A DNA stretch of 64,000 nt, from the NCBI RefSeq assembly GCF_016920785.2, contig NW_024609846.1, forward strand, positions 92,894,888 to 92,958,887. Direction: 5' to 3'. This stretch comes from Ixodes scapularis. Taxonomy: Eukaryota > Arthropoda > Arachnida > Ixodida > Ixodidae. Position 1 is the first letter of the stretch. Every line of letters begins with the position of its first letter. The notes beneath the pieces are model-generated. The model saw nothing but the letters and a program-made list of their open reading frames with translations. It was not told the origin of the DNA and made no database searches. A program made the position numbers and the translations under genes. Positions 53,912-64,000 of the stretch are shown here, piece after piece.

Positions 53912-56900
53912 CTGAAAGTACAGGACGTAGTTTTTAGGTTGCGTGCTCAGTGCCGCCGCTGCTGCCTGTGCGGGGGCCGGTGGGAGACAGCCGATTATGT
54001 AGCGTCGGGATCCGAAGGCCACCTCGCGGACGATTGATGCGTTGCTGCTCTGGATGATGACTTTGCAGGTGGTTGCGTCCTCCGCTTGAGCCGCGATGAC
54101 CGTTATCTGGTACGTTTTCCTCGATGATCAGTACAGGCGTTGTATCCGCTGGTAGATGACTTGCACGGTGCTTGTTGCAAGGCCTGGCTCCCGGATGGTC
54201 GAGAGTCCGGCACGTGTTTTTCTGAAAGTACAGGACGTAGTTTTTAGGTTGCGTGCTCAGTGCCGCCGCTGCTGCCTGTGCGGGGGCCGGTGGGAGACAG
54301 CCGATTATGTAGCGTCGGGATCCGAAGGCCACCTCGCGGACGATTGATGCGTTGCTGCTCTGGATGATGACTTTGCAGGTGGTTGCGTCCTCCGCTTGAG
54401 CCGCGATGACCGTTATCTGGTACGTTTTCCTCGATGATCAGTACAGGCGTTGTATCCGCTGGTAGATGACTTGCACGGTGCTTGTTGCAAGGCCTGGCTC
54501 CCGGATGGTCGAGAGTCCGGCACGTGTTTTTCTGAAAGTACAGGACGTAGTTTTTAGGTTGCGTGCTCAGTGCCGCCGCTGCTGCCTGTGCGGGGGCCGG
54601 TGGGAGACAGCCGATTATGTAGCGTCGGGATCCGAAGGCCACCTCGCGGACGATTGATGCGTTGCTGCTCTGGATGATGACTTTGCAGGTGGTTGCGTCC
54701 TCCGCTTGAGCCGCGATGACCGTTATCTGGTACGTTTTCCTCGATGATCAGTACAGGCGTTGTATCCGCTGGTAGATGACTTGCACGGTGCTTGTTGCAA
54801 GGCCTGGCTCCCGGATGGTCGAGAGTCCGGCACGTGTTTTTCTGAAAGTACAGGACGTAGTTTTTAGGTTGCGTGCTCAGTGCCGCCGCTGCTGCCTGTG
54901 CGGGGGCCGGTGGGAGACAGCCGATTATGTAGCGTCGGGATCCGAAGGCCACCTCGCGGACGATTGATGCGTTGCTGCTCTGGATGATGACTTTGCAGGC
55001 GGTTGCGTCCTCCGCTTGAGCCGCGATGACCGTTATTTGGTACGTTTTCCTCGATGATCAGTACAGGCGTTGTATCCGCTGGTAGATGACTTGCACGGTG
55101 CTTGTTGCAAGGCCTGGCTCCCGGATGGTCGAGAGTCCGGCACGTGTTTTTCTGAAAGTACAGGACGTAGTTTTTAGGTTGCGTGCTCAGTGCCGCCGCT
55201 GCTGCCTGTGCGGGGGCCGGTGGGAGACAGCCGATTATGTAGCGTCGGGATCCGAAGGCCACCTCGCGGACGATTGATGCGTTGCTGCTCTGGATGATGA
55301 CTTTGCAGGTGGTTGCGTCCTCCGCTTGAGCCGCGATGACCGTTATCTGGTACGTTTTCCTCGATGATCAGTACAGGCGTTGTATCCGCTGGTAGATGAC
55401 TTGCACGGTGCTTGTTGCAAGGCCTGGCTCCCGGATGGTCGAGAGTCCGGCACGTGTTTTTCTGAAAGTACAGGACGTAGTTTTTAGGTTGCGTGCTCAG
55501 TGCCGCCGCTGCTGCCTGTGCGGGGGCCGGTGGGAGACAGCCGATTATGTAGCGTCGGGATCCGAAGGCCACCTCGCGGACGATTGATGCGTTGCTGCTC
55601 TGGATGATGACTTTGCAGGTGGTTGCGTCCTCCGCTTGAGCCGCGATGACCGTTATCTGGTACGTTTTCCTCGATGATCAGTACAGGCGTTGTATCCGCT
55701 GGTAGATGACTTGCACGGTGCTTGTTGCAAGGCCTGGCTCCCGGATGGTCGAGAGTCCGGCACGTGTTTTTCTGAAAGTACAGGACGTAGTTTTTAGGTT
55801 GCGTGCTCAGTGCCGCCGCTGCTGCCTGTGCGGGGGCCGGTGGGAGACAGCCGATTATGTAGCGTCGGGATCCGAAGGCCACCTCGCGGACGATTGATGC
55901 GTTGCTGCTCTGGATGATGACTTTGCAGGTGGTTGCGTCCTCCGCTTGAGCCGCGATGACCGTTATCTGGTACGTTTTCCTCGATGATCAGTACAGGCGT
56001 TGTATCCGCTGGTAGATGACTTGCACGGTGCTTGTTGCAAGGCCTGGCTCCCGGATGGTCGAGAGTCCGGCACGTGTTTTTCTGAAAGTACAGGACGTAG
56101 TTTTTAGGTTGCGTGCTCAGTGCCGCCGCTGCTGCCTGTGCGGGGGCCGGTGGGAGACAGCCGATTATGTAGCGTCGGGATCCGAAGGCCACCTCGCGGA
56201 CGATTGATGCGTTGCTGCTCTGGATGATGACTTTGCAGGTGGTTGCGTCCTCCGCTTGAGCCGCGATGACCGTTATCTGGTACGTTTTCCTCGATGATCA
56301 GTACAGGCGTTGTATCCGCTGGTAGATGACTTGCACGGTGCTTGTTGCAAGGCCTGGCTCCCGGATGGTCGAGAGTCCGGCACGTGTTTTTCTGAAAGTA
56401 CAGGACGTAGTTTTTAGGTTGCGTGCTCAGTGCCGCCGCTGCTGCCTGTGCGGGGGCCGGTGGGAGACAGCCGATTATGTAGCGTCGGGATCCGAAGGCC
56501 ACCTCGCGGACGATTGATGCGTTGCTGCTCTGGATGATGACTTTGCAGGTGGTTGCGTCCTCCGCTTGAGCCGCGATGACCGTTATCTGGTACGTTTTCC
56601 TCGATGATCAGTACAGGCGTTGTATCCGCTGGTAGATGACTTGCACGGTGCTTGTTGCAAGGCCTGGCTCCCGGATGGTCGAGAGTCCGGCACGTGTTTT
56701 TCTGAAAGTACAGGACGTAGTTTTTAGGTTGCGTGCTCAGTGCCGCCGCTGCTGCCTGTGCGGGGGCCGGTGGGAGACAGCCGATTATGTAGCGTCGGGA
56801 TCCGAAGGCCACCTCGCGGACGATTGATGCGTTGCTGCTCTGGATGATGACTTTGCAGGTGGTTGCGTCCTCCGCTTGAGCCGCGATGACCGTTATCTGG

Positions 56901-59900
56901 TACGTTTTCCTCGATGATCAGTACAGGCGTTGTATCCGCTGGTAGATGACTTGCACGGTGCTTGTTGCAAGGCCTGGCTCCCGGATGGTCGAGAGTCCGG
57001 CACGTGTTTTTCTGAAAGTACAGGACGTAGTTTTTAGGTTGCGTGCTCAGTGCCGCCGCTGCTGCCTGTGCGGGGGCCGGTGGGAGACAGCCGATTATGT
57101 AGCGTCGGGATCCGAAGGCCACCTCGCGGACGATTGATGCGTTGCTGCTCTGGATGATGACTTTGCAGGTGGTTGCGTCCTCCGCTTGAGCCGCGATGAC
57201 CGCTATCTGGTACGTTTTCCTCGATGATCAGTACAGGCGTTGTATCCGCTGGTAGATGACTTGCACGGTGCTTGTTGCAAGGCCTGGCTCCCGGATGGTC
57301 GAGAGTCCGGCACGTGTTTTTCTGAAAGTACAGGACGTAGTTTTTAGGTTGCGTGCTCAGTGCCGCCGCTGCTGCCTGTGCGGGGGCCGGTGGGAGACAG
57401 CCGATTATGTAGCGTCGGGATCCGAAGGCCACCTCGCGGACGATTGATGCGTTGCTGCTCTGGATGATGACTTTGCAGGCGGTTGCGTCCTCCGCTTGAG
57501 CCGCGATGACCGTTATCTGGTACGTTTTCCTCGATGATCAGTACAGGCGTTGTATCCGCTGGTAGATGACTTGCACGGTGCTTGTTGCAAGGCCTGGCTC
57601 CCGGATGGTCGAGAGTCCGGCACGTGTTTTTCTGAAAGTACAGGACGTAGTTTTTAGGTTGCGTGCTCAGTGCCGCCGCTGCTGCCTGTGCGGGGGCCGG
57701 TGGGAGACAGCCGATTATGTAGCGTCGGGATCCGAAGGCCACCTCGCGGACGATTGATGCGTTGCTGCTCTGGATGATGACTTTGCAGGCGGTTGCGTCC
57801 TCCGCTTGAGCCGCGATGACCGTTATCTGGTACGTTTTCCTCGATGATCAGTACAGGCGTTGTATCCGCTGGTAGATGACTTGCACGGTGCTTGTTGCAA
57901 GGCCTGGCTCCCGGATGGTCGAGAGTCCGGCACGTGTTTTTCTGAAAGTACAGGACGTAGTTTTTAGGTTGCGTGCTCAGTGCCGCCGCTGCTGCCTGTG
58001 CGGGGGCCGGTGGGAGACAGCCGATTATGTAGCGTCGGGATCCGAAGGCCACCTCGCGGACGATTGATGCGTTGCTGCTCTGGATGATGACTTTGCAGGT
58101 GGTTGCGTCCTCCGCTTGAGCCGCGATGACCGTTATCTGGTACGTTTTCCTCGATGATCAGTACAGGCGTTGTATCCGCTGGTAGATGACTTGCACGGTG
58201 CTTGTTGCAAGGCCTGGCTCCCGGATGGTCGAGAGTCCGGCACGTGTTTTTCTGAAAGTACAGGACGTAGTTTTTAGGTTGCGTGCTCAGTGCCGCCGCT
58301 GCTGCCTGTGCGGGGGCCGGTGGGAGACAGCCGATTATGTAGCGTCGGGATCCGAAGGCCACCTCGCGGACGATTGATGCGTTGCTGCTCTGGATGATGA
58401 CTTTGCAGGCGGTTGCGTCCTCCGCTTGAGCCGCGATGACCGTTATCTGGTACGTTTTCCTCGATGATCAGTACAGGCGTTGTATCCGCTGGTAGATGAC
58501 TTGCACGGTGCTTGTTGCAAGGCCTGGCTCCCGGATGGTCGAGAGTCCGGCACGTGTTTTTCTGAAAGTACAGGACGTAGTTTTTAGGTTGCGTGCTCAG
58601 TGCCGCCGCTGCTGCCTGTGCGGGGGCCGGTGGGAGACAGCCGATTATGTAGCGTCGGGATCCGAAGGCCACCTCGCGGACGATTGATGCGTTGCTGCTC
58701 TGGATGATGACTTTGCAGGCGGTTGCGTCCTCCGCTTGAGCCGCGATGACCGTTATCTGGTACGTTTTCCTCGATGATCAGTACAGGCGTTGTATCCGCT
58801 GGTAGATGACTTGCACGGTGCTTGTTGCAAGGCCTGGCTCCCGGATGGTCGAGAGTCCGGCACGTGTTTTTCTGAAAGTACAGGACGTAGTTTTTAGGTT
58901 GCGTGCTCAGTGCCGCCGCTGCTGCCTGTGCGGGGGCCGGTGGGAGACAGCCGATTATGTAGCGTCGGGATCCGAAGGCCACCTCGCGGACGATTGATGC
59001 GTTGCTGCTCTGGATGATGACTTTGCAGGCGGTTGCGTCCTCCGCTTGAGCCGCGATGACCGTTATCTGGTACGTTTTCCTCGATGATCAGTACAGGCGT
59101 TGTATCCGCTGGTAGATGACTTGCACGGTGCTTGTTGCAAGGCCTGGCTCCCGGATGGTCGAGAGTCCGGCACGTGTTTTTCTGAAAGTACAGGACGTAG
59201 TTTTTAGGTTGCGTGCTCAGTGCCGCCGCTGCTGCCTGTGCGGGGGCCGGTGGGAGACAGCCGATTATGTAGCGTCGGGATCCGAAGGCCACCTCGCGGA
59301 CGATTGATGCGTTGCTGCTCTGGATGATGACTTTGCAGGTGGTTGCGTCCTCCGCTTGAGCCGCGATGACCGTTATCTGGTACGTTTTCCTCGATGATCA
59401 GTACAGGCGTTGTATCCGCTGGTAGATGACTTGCACGGTGCTTGTTGCAAGGCCTGGCTCCCGGATGGTCGAGAGTCCGGCACGTGTTTTTCTGAAAGTA
59501 CAGGACGTAGTTTTTAGGTTGCGTGCTCAGTGCCGCCGCTGCTGCCTGTGCGGGGGCCGGTGGGAGACAGCCGATTATGTAGCGTCGGGATCCGAAGGCC
59601 ACCTCGCGGACGATTGATGCGTTGCTGCTCTGGATGATGACTTTGCAGGTGGTTGCGTCCTCCGCTTGAGCCGCGATGACCGTTATCTGGTACGTTTTCC
59701 TCGATGATCAGTACAGGCGTTGTATCCGCTGGTAGATGACTTGCACGGTGCTTGTTGCAAGGCCTGGCTCCCGGATGGTCGAGAGTCCGGCACGTGTTTT
59801 TCTGAAAGTACAGGACGTAGTTTTTAGGTTGCGTGCTCAGTGCCGCCGCTGCTGCCTGTGCGGGGGCCGGTGGGAGACAGCCGATTATGTAGCGTCGGGA

Positions 59901-60169
59901 TCCGAAGGCCACCTCGCGGACGATTGATGCGTTGCTGCTCTGGATGATGACTTTGCAGGTGGTTGCGTCCTCCGCTTGAGCCGCGATGACCGTTATCTGG
60001 TACGTTTTCCTCGATGATCAGTACAGGCGTTGTATCCGCTGGTAGATGACTTGCACGGTGCTTGTTGCAAGGCCTGGCTCCCGGATGGTCGAGAGTCCGG
60101 CACGTGTTTTTCTGAAAGTACAGGACGTAGTTTTTAGGTTGCGTGCTCAGTGCCGCCGCTGCTGCCTGT
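53912..60169 (-). repeat. 310-bp tandem array, 20 full units plus a 58-bp partial unit
   Basis: Units recur every 310 bp exactly (starts at 53912, 54222 ... 59802, with the partial unit at 60112). I saw only a few differences: C for T at the site 54070 + 310n in units 4, 12, 13, 15, 16 and 17, plus single changes in unit 4 (about 55037) and unit 11 (57203). Each unit holds one CACGTG E-box. Because 310 is not a multiple of 3, the 132-codon open frame that recurs on the minus strand crosses units and changes frame, so it is not annotated as a gene. The partial unit lies at the element's 5' end, as expected from incomplete reverse transcription. Confidence 0.95.
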
Positions 60170-61017
60170 CCGACGTCCGATCCGGCAATACGACTGCCTG
60201 ATCCGAAAAATTTGGTCGCTTCAGGCGTCGGATCGGGGATCCGACGTGCGTCCAACGCGCCAGATAGTTTCGCACGGCGGACGGATTGTCGGATGCGTCC
60301 AGCCAATGACAGCGCAGCTAGCGCGAACGTCATGATGACGTACTGGGTCTGGCGGGACGAAGCGAACGCGATAACGGGGCGGGCGAGGGGAAGTCGGACG
60401 CGTGAATCCCGGAGCTGACCCATTTGAGAAAGATGGCCCCAGCAAAGAATGCACGCGTTAGCGAGAATAGACTCCCTAGCGAGAACAAGCTCCTAACTTC
60501 GCTCGTGCGAGCTAAACCGTCACTCTGGGACCAGAGATCTATGAACGCGGATCTCCGCTGAAGTGCTTGGATCTCCTGGGCGGAGCCGAACGGATCGTCG
60601 TGTCGCATGCAAGGTCGGAAGCGTGTGTCTCAAACTGTCGCGTGCGGCAATTCGGAGCGGCGTTCGGACTGTCGGATCGGACGTCGGATCGGACGTCGGA
60701 TCGGACGATTCTGCCGTCCATGTGTCTCGCGCTTCATTGTATCCCACAATGCATAATAACAGGCACCAGTGTCCAGGCGTATGGTCCGCAGAAGCCAATT
60801 TGAGCCTAAAAATGTTTTTGTTTTCTTTAGATAGTTTGCATTTGGTGTATAATCCTCAGGGCCTGATTTCCGCGCCCAGTGCATGCATAGTCCGCCAAGC
60901 TGGTGCGTTGTGTCTTCGTGCTTTTTTTCCTCGGTGGTATTTTTTTCAAAAGTTCTTCGGCGAACGCTATTGAGCCTGAAGAACTGCTCTTGAGGCCCAT
61001 ATCCAGCCACTGAGCAC
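60170..61017. other. CpG-rich flank with a 12-bp triple repeat
   Basis: The sequence is CpG-rich and enriched in GGATCGGA/TCCGATCC words. GTCGGATCGGAC is repeated three times in tandem at 60671-60706. No gene was recognised. The long frame that runs from here into the array (60423-59824, minus) is a chance fusion. Confidence 0.6.
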
Positions 61018-63794
61018 CAGTGTTGCGGAATGGGCACCACCTTTCCATTCCAATTCCATTCTGAGGAATGGAGTTTTCGATAATTCCATTCCTTTTAACT
61101 CCTAGGATGGGGACATTGGGCCCATTCCCACTCCTGGAATGGCTGAATCGTTCCATTCCATTCCTTTAATTCCTAAACGTAAAAAGTGTCACTTGACAGC
61201 TGAATTACGGTGCAGGGTTTGTTCAGAGCTATTCAAAGATGTATTTGGAAATAAAAATACTGGGATAGATGAAAATAGTTGCTAAGATACTGATACTCAA
61301 GTCTCAAATATATATGTAAAAATCAGTGTGTCGAACCGAAAAAAATACGGGTTCGGTTACGGTTCAGGTTCAGGTAAATTTTTTTTGTTCCGGTTCAGTT
61401 CCGGTTCGATTAATTCGATCCGCGAACCGGTTCGGAAATTATAAATGACAAATGGCAACATCCAAATAAATTACAAATAAAACATCTGAAATCAGCACGT
61501 ACGAAACGAGATACATCGTAGTGTAAGGCTCAGGGATTTCTACCAGGAATGGTTTCTTTGTGTGCACTCAAAGGTTACCTCACCGACGTTTACGCATTCG
61601 GACTTCATCTAATTGGGTCCGACGCAGTAGCTGTAAAATCCGCGACCTCCTTACAAACCCACTTACAAGAACTCGCTAACTATCCCGCCACCTCGGCGTG
61701 TAAGCAATTGGAAGAACAGTGGGGAGAAAATACAGCTTTCTTTATTTGAACAAGCCTTCGGTAACTCAAATTAGACCCTTAAAGAAGTTTTCATTAAACA
61801 AGATACGGAATATGAAAAACACTTCACCGAACGCAACGCCAGAAGGACGTAATAGGATAAATATTGAAATAGAAGAGTTCGTTGTCTCACAAATATGTTA
61901 GCTTCTAAGTGCCTGTACGAAACCGGATGCATTATTATCAAACTCCACAGCCTTTTCTTTTCTCATTCCGATGGAAGCAAGCTTCAAGAACTCGCGCGTT
62001 CTAGAAGCGTGTTATGAAATGAGCACACAGCAGCATTTAGGATTTACGAGATTGTAGGAAAATAAAATCCCGTGACGCGATTTTTTTTTTTTTCCACAGC
62101 CTTTTATTTTATTTTTTTTCTGTGCAAGCCGCGACCAGCGCAATACTGGTTCCTATGTCAAGATTCATGGATGCAGCGTTTGTCAAGATTCATGGATGCA
62201 GCGTTTATATTCCTAAGACTGAGCGGAGAAGAAAAATATGTATGCGAGGCGTGTGTCAGTTGACGGCACTTAAAAAACAAATGGCATTGATAGCACATTC
62301 ATTATCAATAGCGCGTGGCCGAACCGTTTTGACATGAGCCGGTAACCGTTATTTTTTTTCCGGTTCAGTTCCGGTTCGCGTTCATCGCGATAACAATATA
62401 ACGGTTCGGGTTGCGGTTCAGTTCCGGAAAAAATACCGGTTCGGTTCCGGTTTTCGGTACGGTTCGGTTCCGGTTCGACACCCTGGTAAAAATGTATCGC
62501 GGTACGTATCGGAAATACATTTTAAAAAGAGGCAAAAAGTCTTTGGAAGTACAAATACAAGAATACATTTTAGGGAGGGCAGAAATATAAATACTGATAA
62601 TGCAATACATTATCAAATTTCTTTGAGACGCCAACTGAGATGAGGCTTTAAGTTTGAAGTGGAAGTTTTTTTCTTTTTTTGGGGTCCCGAAATTACTTTC
62701 CCGCAGGAATTGGCACTTCGCCTTGAAGGTAGTGGTTCCGGACGAAGAGTCCTCAATGGGTTTAAAAAACGTTCCATCAAGGATTGACCACGCATCCTGT
62801 CTGACTGACCGGTGATGCGAAAAGACTTCGACCTCTAAATAAAATCCATCAAAACATCACCGCTTCCCTGTCCAATAAGGGCGCCCCTGTCAGCACTGAT
62901 AACATGACGTCACGGTGGGATGAACTAGTATTCTTGAATCTGTAGGTGTTGCCTTGAACATGAAACTTTATCCACGCTGCTGTATGAAAGGACAATACGT
63001 ACTTTTGTTGTAGGTGACCTTGTTGAAGACCATGCAGGCAGTTGCATTTGGAATTTTCGAGAAAAGTGGACCACCTGAAGCACATGTCTTATCTTCTGTT
63101 ACGGTTGAAAAATCGATACGGTGGCATCTCTGTTGTGACGGTCCTTCCTGCCGACTCTCCGCCTCCAACGCATGAATGGCAGTCTTCAAGTTTCACCTAG
63201 CATCATTCAAACAGAGACCTCGTGGATTGCGACCTGAGATGGCCGGCACAGGTGCGAGCTCTCCGAGAAACAGCGCGCTCGAGACGAGTCACAGGTGTAC
63301 GAAGTCTGGGTCCGCACAGCGAGGCCACGTCTGGCCTCCTTCCTGGGTATCGGATCACCAGAGCAGCGGGTCACGTTCAAGTCGCCTGATGACGCACCGC
63401 ACCCAGGCGCGGACGCATTCGGATATGTGTTGAACTTCACAGGTGAAATGCGCCCCCCCCCCCCCCCCCCCCCTTTTTCCGTTCTTTGCTTTGACGCTTG
63501 TTTTTTGTATGGCATTTTTTTTTTTTTTTTTGCGTATAAGTCTGTTAGGGCCTTACACGGGTTCGCAGTTTCCCGCTCATCTTATTTCTGAACAACCGAC
63601 TCCCTGACTGGCTCGGTAAAACCAAACGTAAAAAAATAAAAAAAATAAAAAAAATAAAGAACTTGGCTTATTCCATTCCCATTCCGTTCCGGGCAAAAGG
63701 CATCTAATTCCATTCCCATTCCATTCCGGGGTCGCGAAAATGCGGAATGATTCCGGAATCATTCCAACTCCGGAGTGGCAACTCCGCAACACTG
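61018..63794. mobile_element. hAT-like element with perfect 8-bp target duplication
   Basis: The ends are CAGTGTTGCGGAATG (left) and CAGTGTTGCGGAGTT (right, other strand), flanked by CTGAGCAC at 61010-61017 and 63795-63802. Both sides have subterminal clusters of CATTCC/GGAATG, probable transposase-binding repeats. At 2777 bp it includes a nested 1162-bp element; no transposase domain was recognised. A poly-C run (about 63452-63472) and poly-T run lie near the right end. Confidence 0.85.
61324..62485. mobile_element. Second hAT-like element nested inside the first
   Basis: The ends are CAGTGTGTCGAACCGAA (left) and CAGGGTGTCGAACCGGAA (right, other strand), flanked by a perfect GTAAAAAT duplication (61316-61323 and 62486-62493). 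The subterminal regions are packed with GGTTCGGTTCCGGTT words in inverted orientation. The interior frames (for example 61549-61749) have no recognised domain. It is younger than the element it interrupts. Confidence 0.88.
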
Positions 63795-63802
63795 CTGAGC
63801 AC

Positions 63803-64000
63803 ACACACAAGCACAGAAAATAACACTCGGTGCCAAGTACAAACGAAGCACCTGGGCGGAAAGCCGTGAATGCCAAACGAGCAGCGTCGGGTGACAGCGA
63901 CTGACTGCGTTGCGCCCCTTCGACGCCTGCATCGCTGCGGTGGGTGGTCGTAGCTAGTCGTAGCGAGATGATCTTCACTTCAAGCAAGAAATCTTGCCGT
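63803..64000. other. Right edge of the window with the partner of the 18-bp inverted repeat
   Basis: It contains GTCGTAGCTAGTCGTAGC at 63947-63964, complementary to 49663-49680. No gene was recognised, and any element here runs beyond the window. Confidence 0.45.

Larger units (their letters stand above)
49809..60169 (-). mobile_element. Full-length CR1/L2-like LINE with 20 tandem 5' monomers
   Basis: Reading on the minus strand, the element has a 58-bp partial monomer, twenty 310-bp monomers (to 53912), a 75-bp unique leader, ORF1, a 49-bp gap, ORF2, and a 210-bp 3' UTR ending AATAAAGTC(ATT)n. Both ORFs are open and the catalytic residues are intact, so this copy may be young and possibly active. 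The array is best read as a repeated 5' UTR/promoter. TCCGATCC occurs beside both ends (left adjacent, right 6 bp away) and may be the target duplication. Confidence 0.8.

Noticed and set aside
53934..59912. Twenty repeated 132-residue minus-strand reading frames, and 63-residue plus-strand frames
   Set aside because: They recur only because the 310-bp unit recurs. The unit is not a multiple of 3, the frames cross unit borders, and no domain is visible. Treated as part of the LINE 5' array.
53912..60169. CRISPR-like array
   Set aside because: The whole 310-bp unit is repeated, with no variable spacers, and the context is a eukaryotic LINE.
59824..60423. 199-residue minus-strand frame
   Set aside because: It is a chance fusion of CpG-rich flank with the partial monomer; the junction is the LINE insertion point.

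Overview
This is a window of animal nuclear DNA, most likely from a chelicerate and probably an ixodid tick. The evidence is one conserved G-protein gene split by long introns, GT-AG splice sites throughout, and very dense, layered transposable elements (CR1/L2-like, I-like and other LINEs, BEL/Pao, hAT-like, pogo-like and TTAA-target elements, tRNA-derived SINE-like pieces). The species is an inference. No bacterial gene, operon, CRISPR array or virus was seen.

Host gene (about 10.3-36.6 kb, + strand). Six coding exons encode residues 20-340 of a heterotrimeric G-protein beta subunit (Gbeta1 / Gbeta13F type, seven WD40 blades). All six junctions keep the frame, and the total is exactly that expected for a 340-residue protein. 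The exon for the first 19 residues was not found and probably lies upstream. A CpG-rich zone at 7.0-8.8 kb with three perfect CRE palindromes may be a promoter or 5' non-coding exon. A 3' UTR of about 4.3 kb follows, with poly(A) signals at 33.3 and 36.6 kb. The second intron present (12.3 kb) holds a broken BEL/Pao retroelement, a pogo-type MITE and a TTAA-flanked DNA transposon with a transposase-like reading frame.

Left flank (0-10 kb). There is a probable hAT-like element (609-3066) with a small TA-flanked MITE inside it, a second MITE, a short tandem repeat and a SINE-like piece. No gene was recognised.

Right flank (37-64 kb). This is a transposon graveyard with several levels of insertion. 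An I-like LINE (about 40.4-49.5 kb) is split first by another LINE (about 42.9-46.9 kb) and then by a TTAA-flanked element (47540-49072), which itself carries a palindromic MITE (48301-48694). Next comes an apparently intact LINE on the minus strand (49809-60169). It has ORF1 (PHD-like finger plus coiled coil) and ORF2 (endonuclease plus reverse transcriptase). Upstream of ORF1 it has 20 nearly identical tandem 310-bp units plus a 58-bp partial unit at the far 5' end, the same architecture as the promoter monomers of mouse L1. This is the most interesting object in the window. Beyond it a hAT-like element (61018-63794) with a perfect 8-bp target duplication contains a second hAT-like element (61324-62485) with its own perfect 8-bp duplication.
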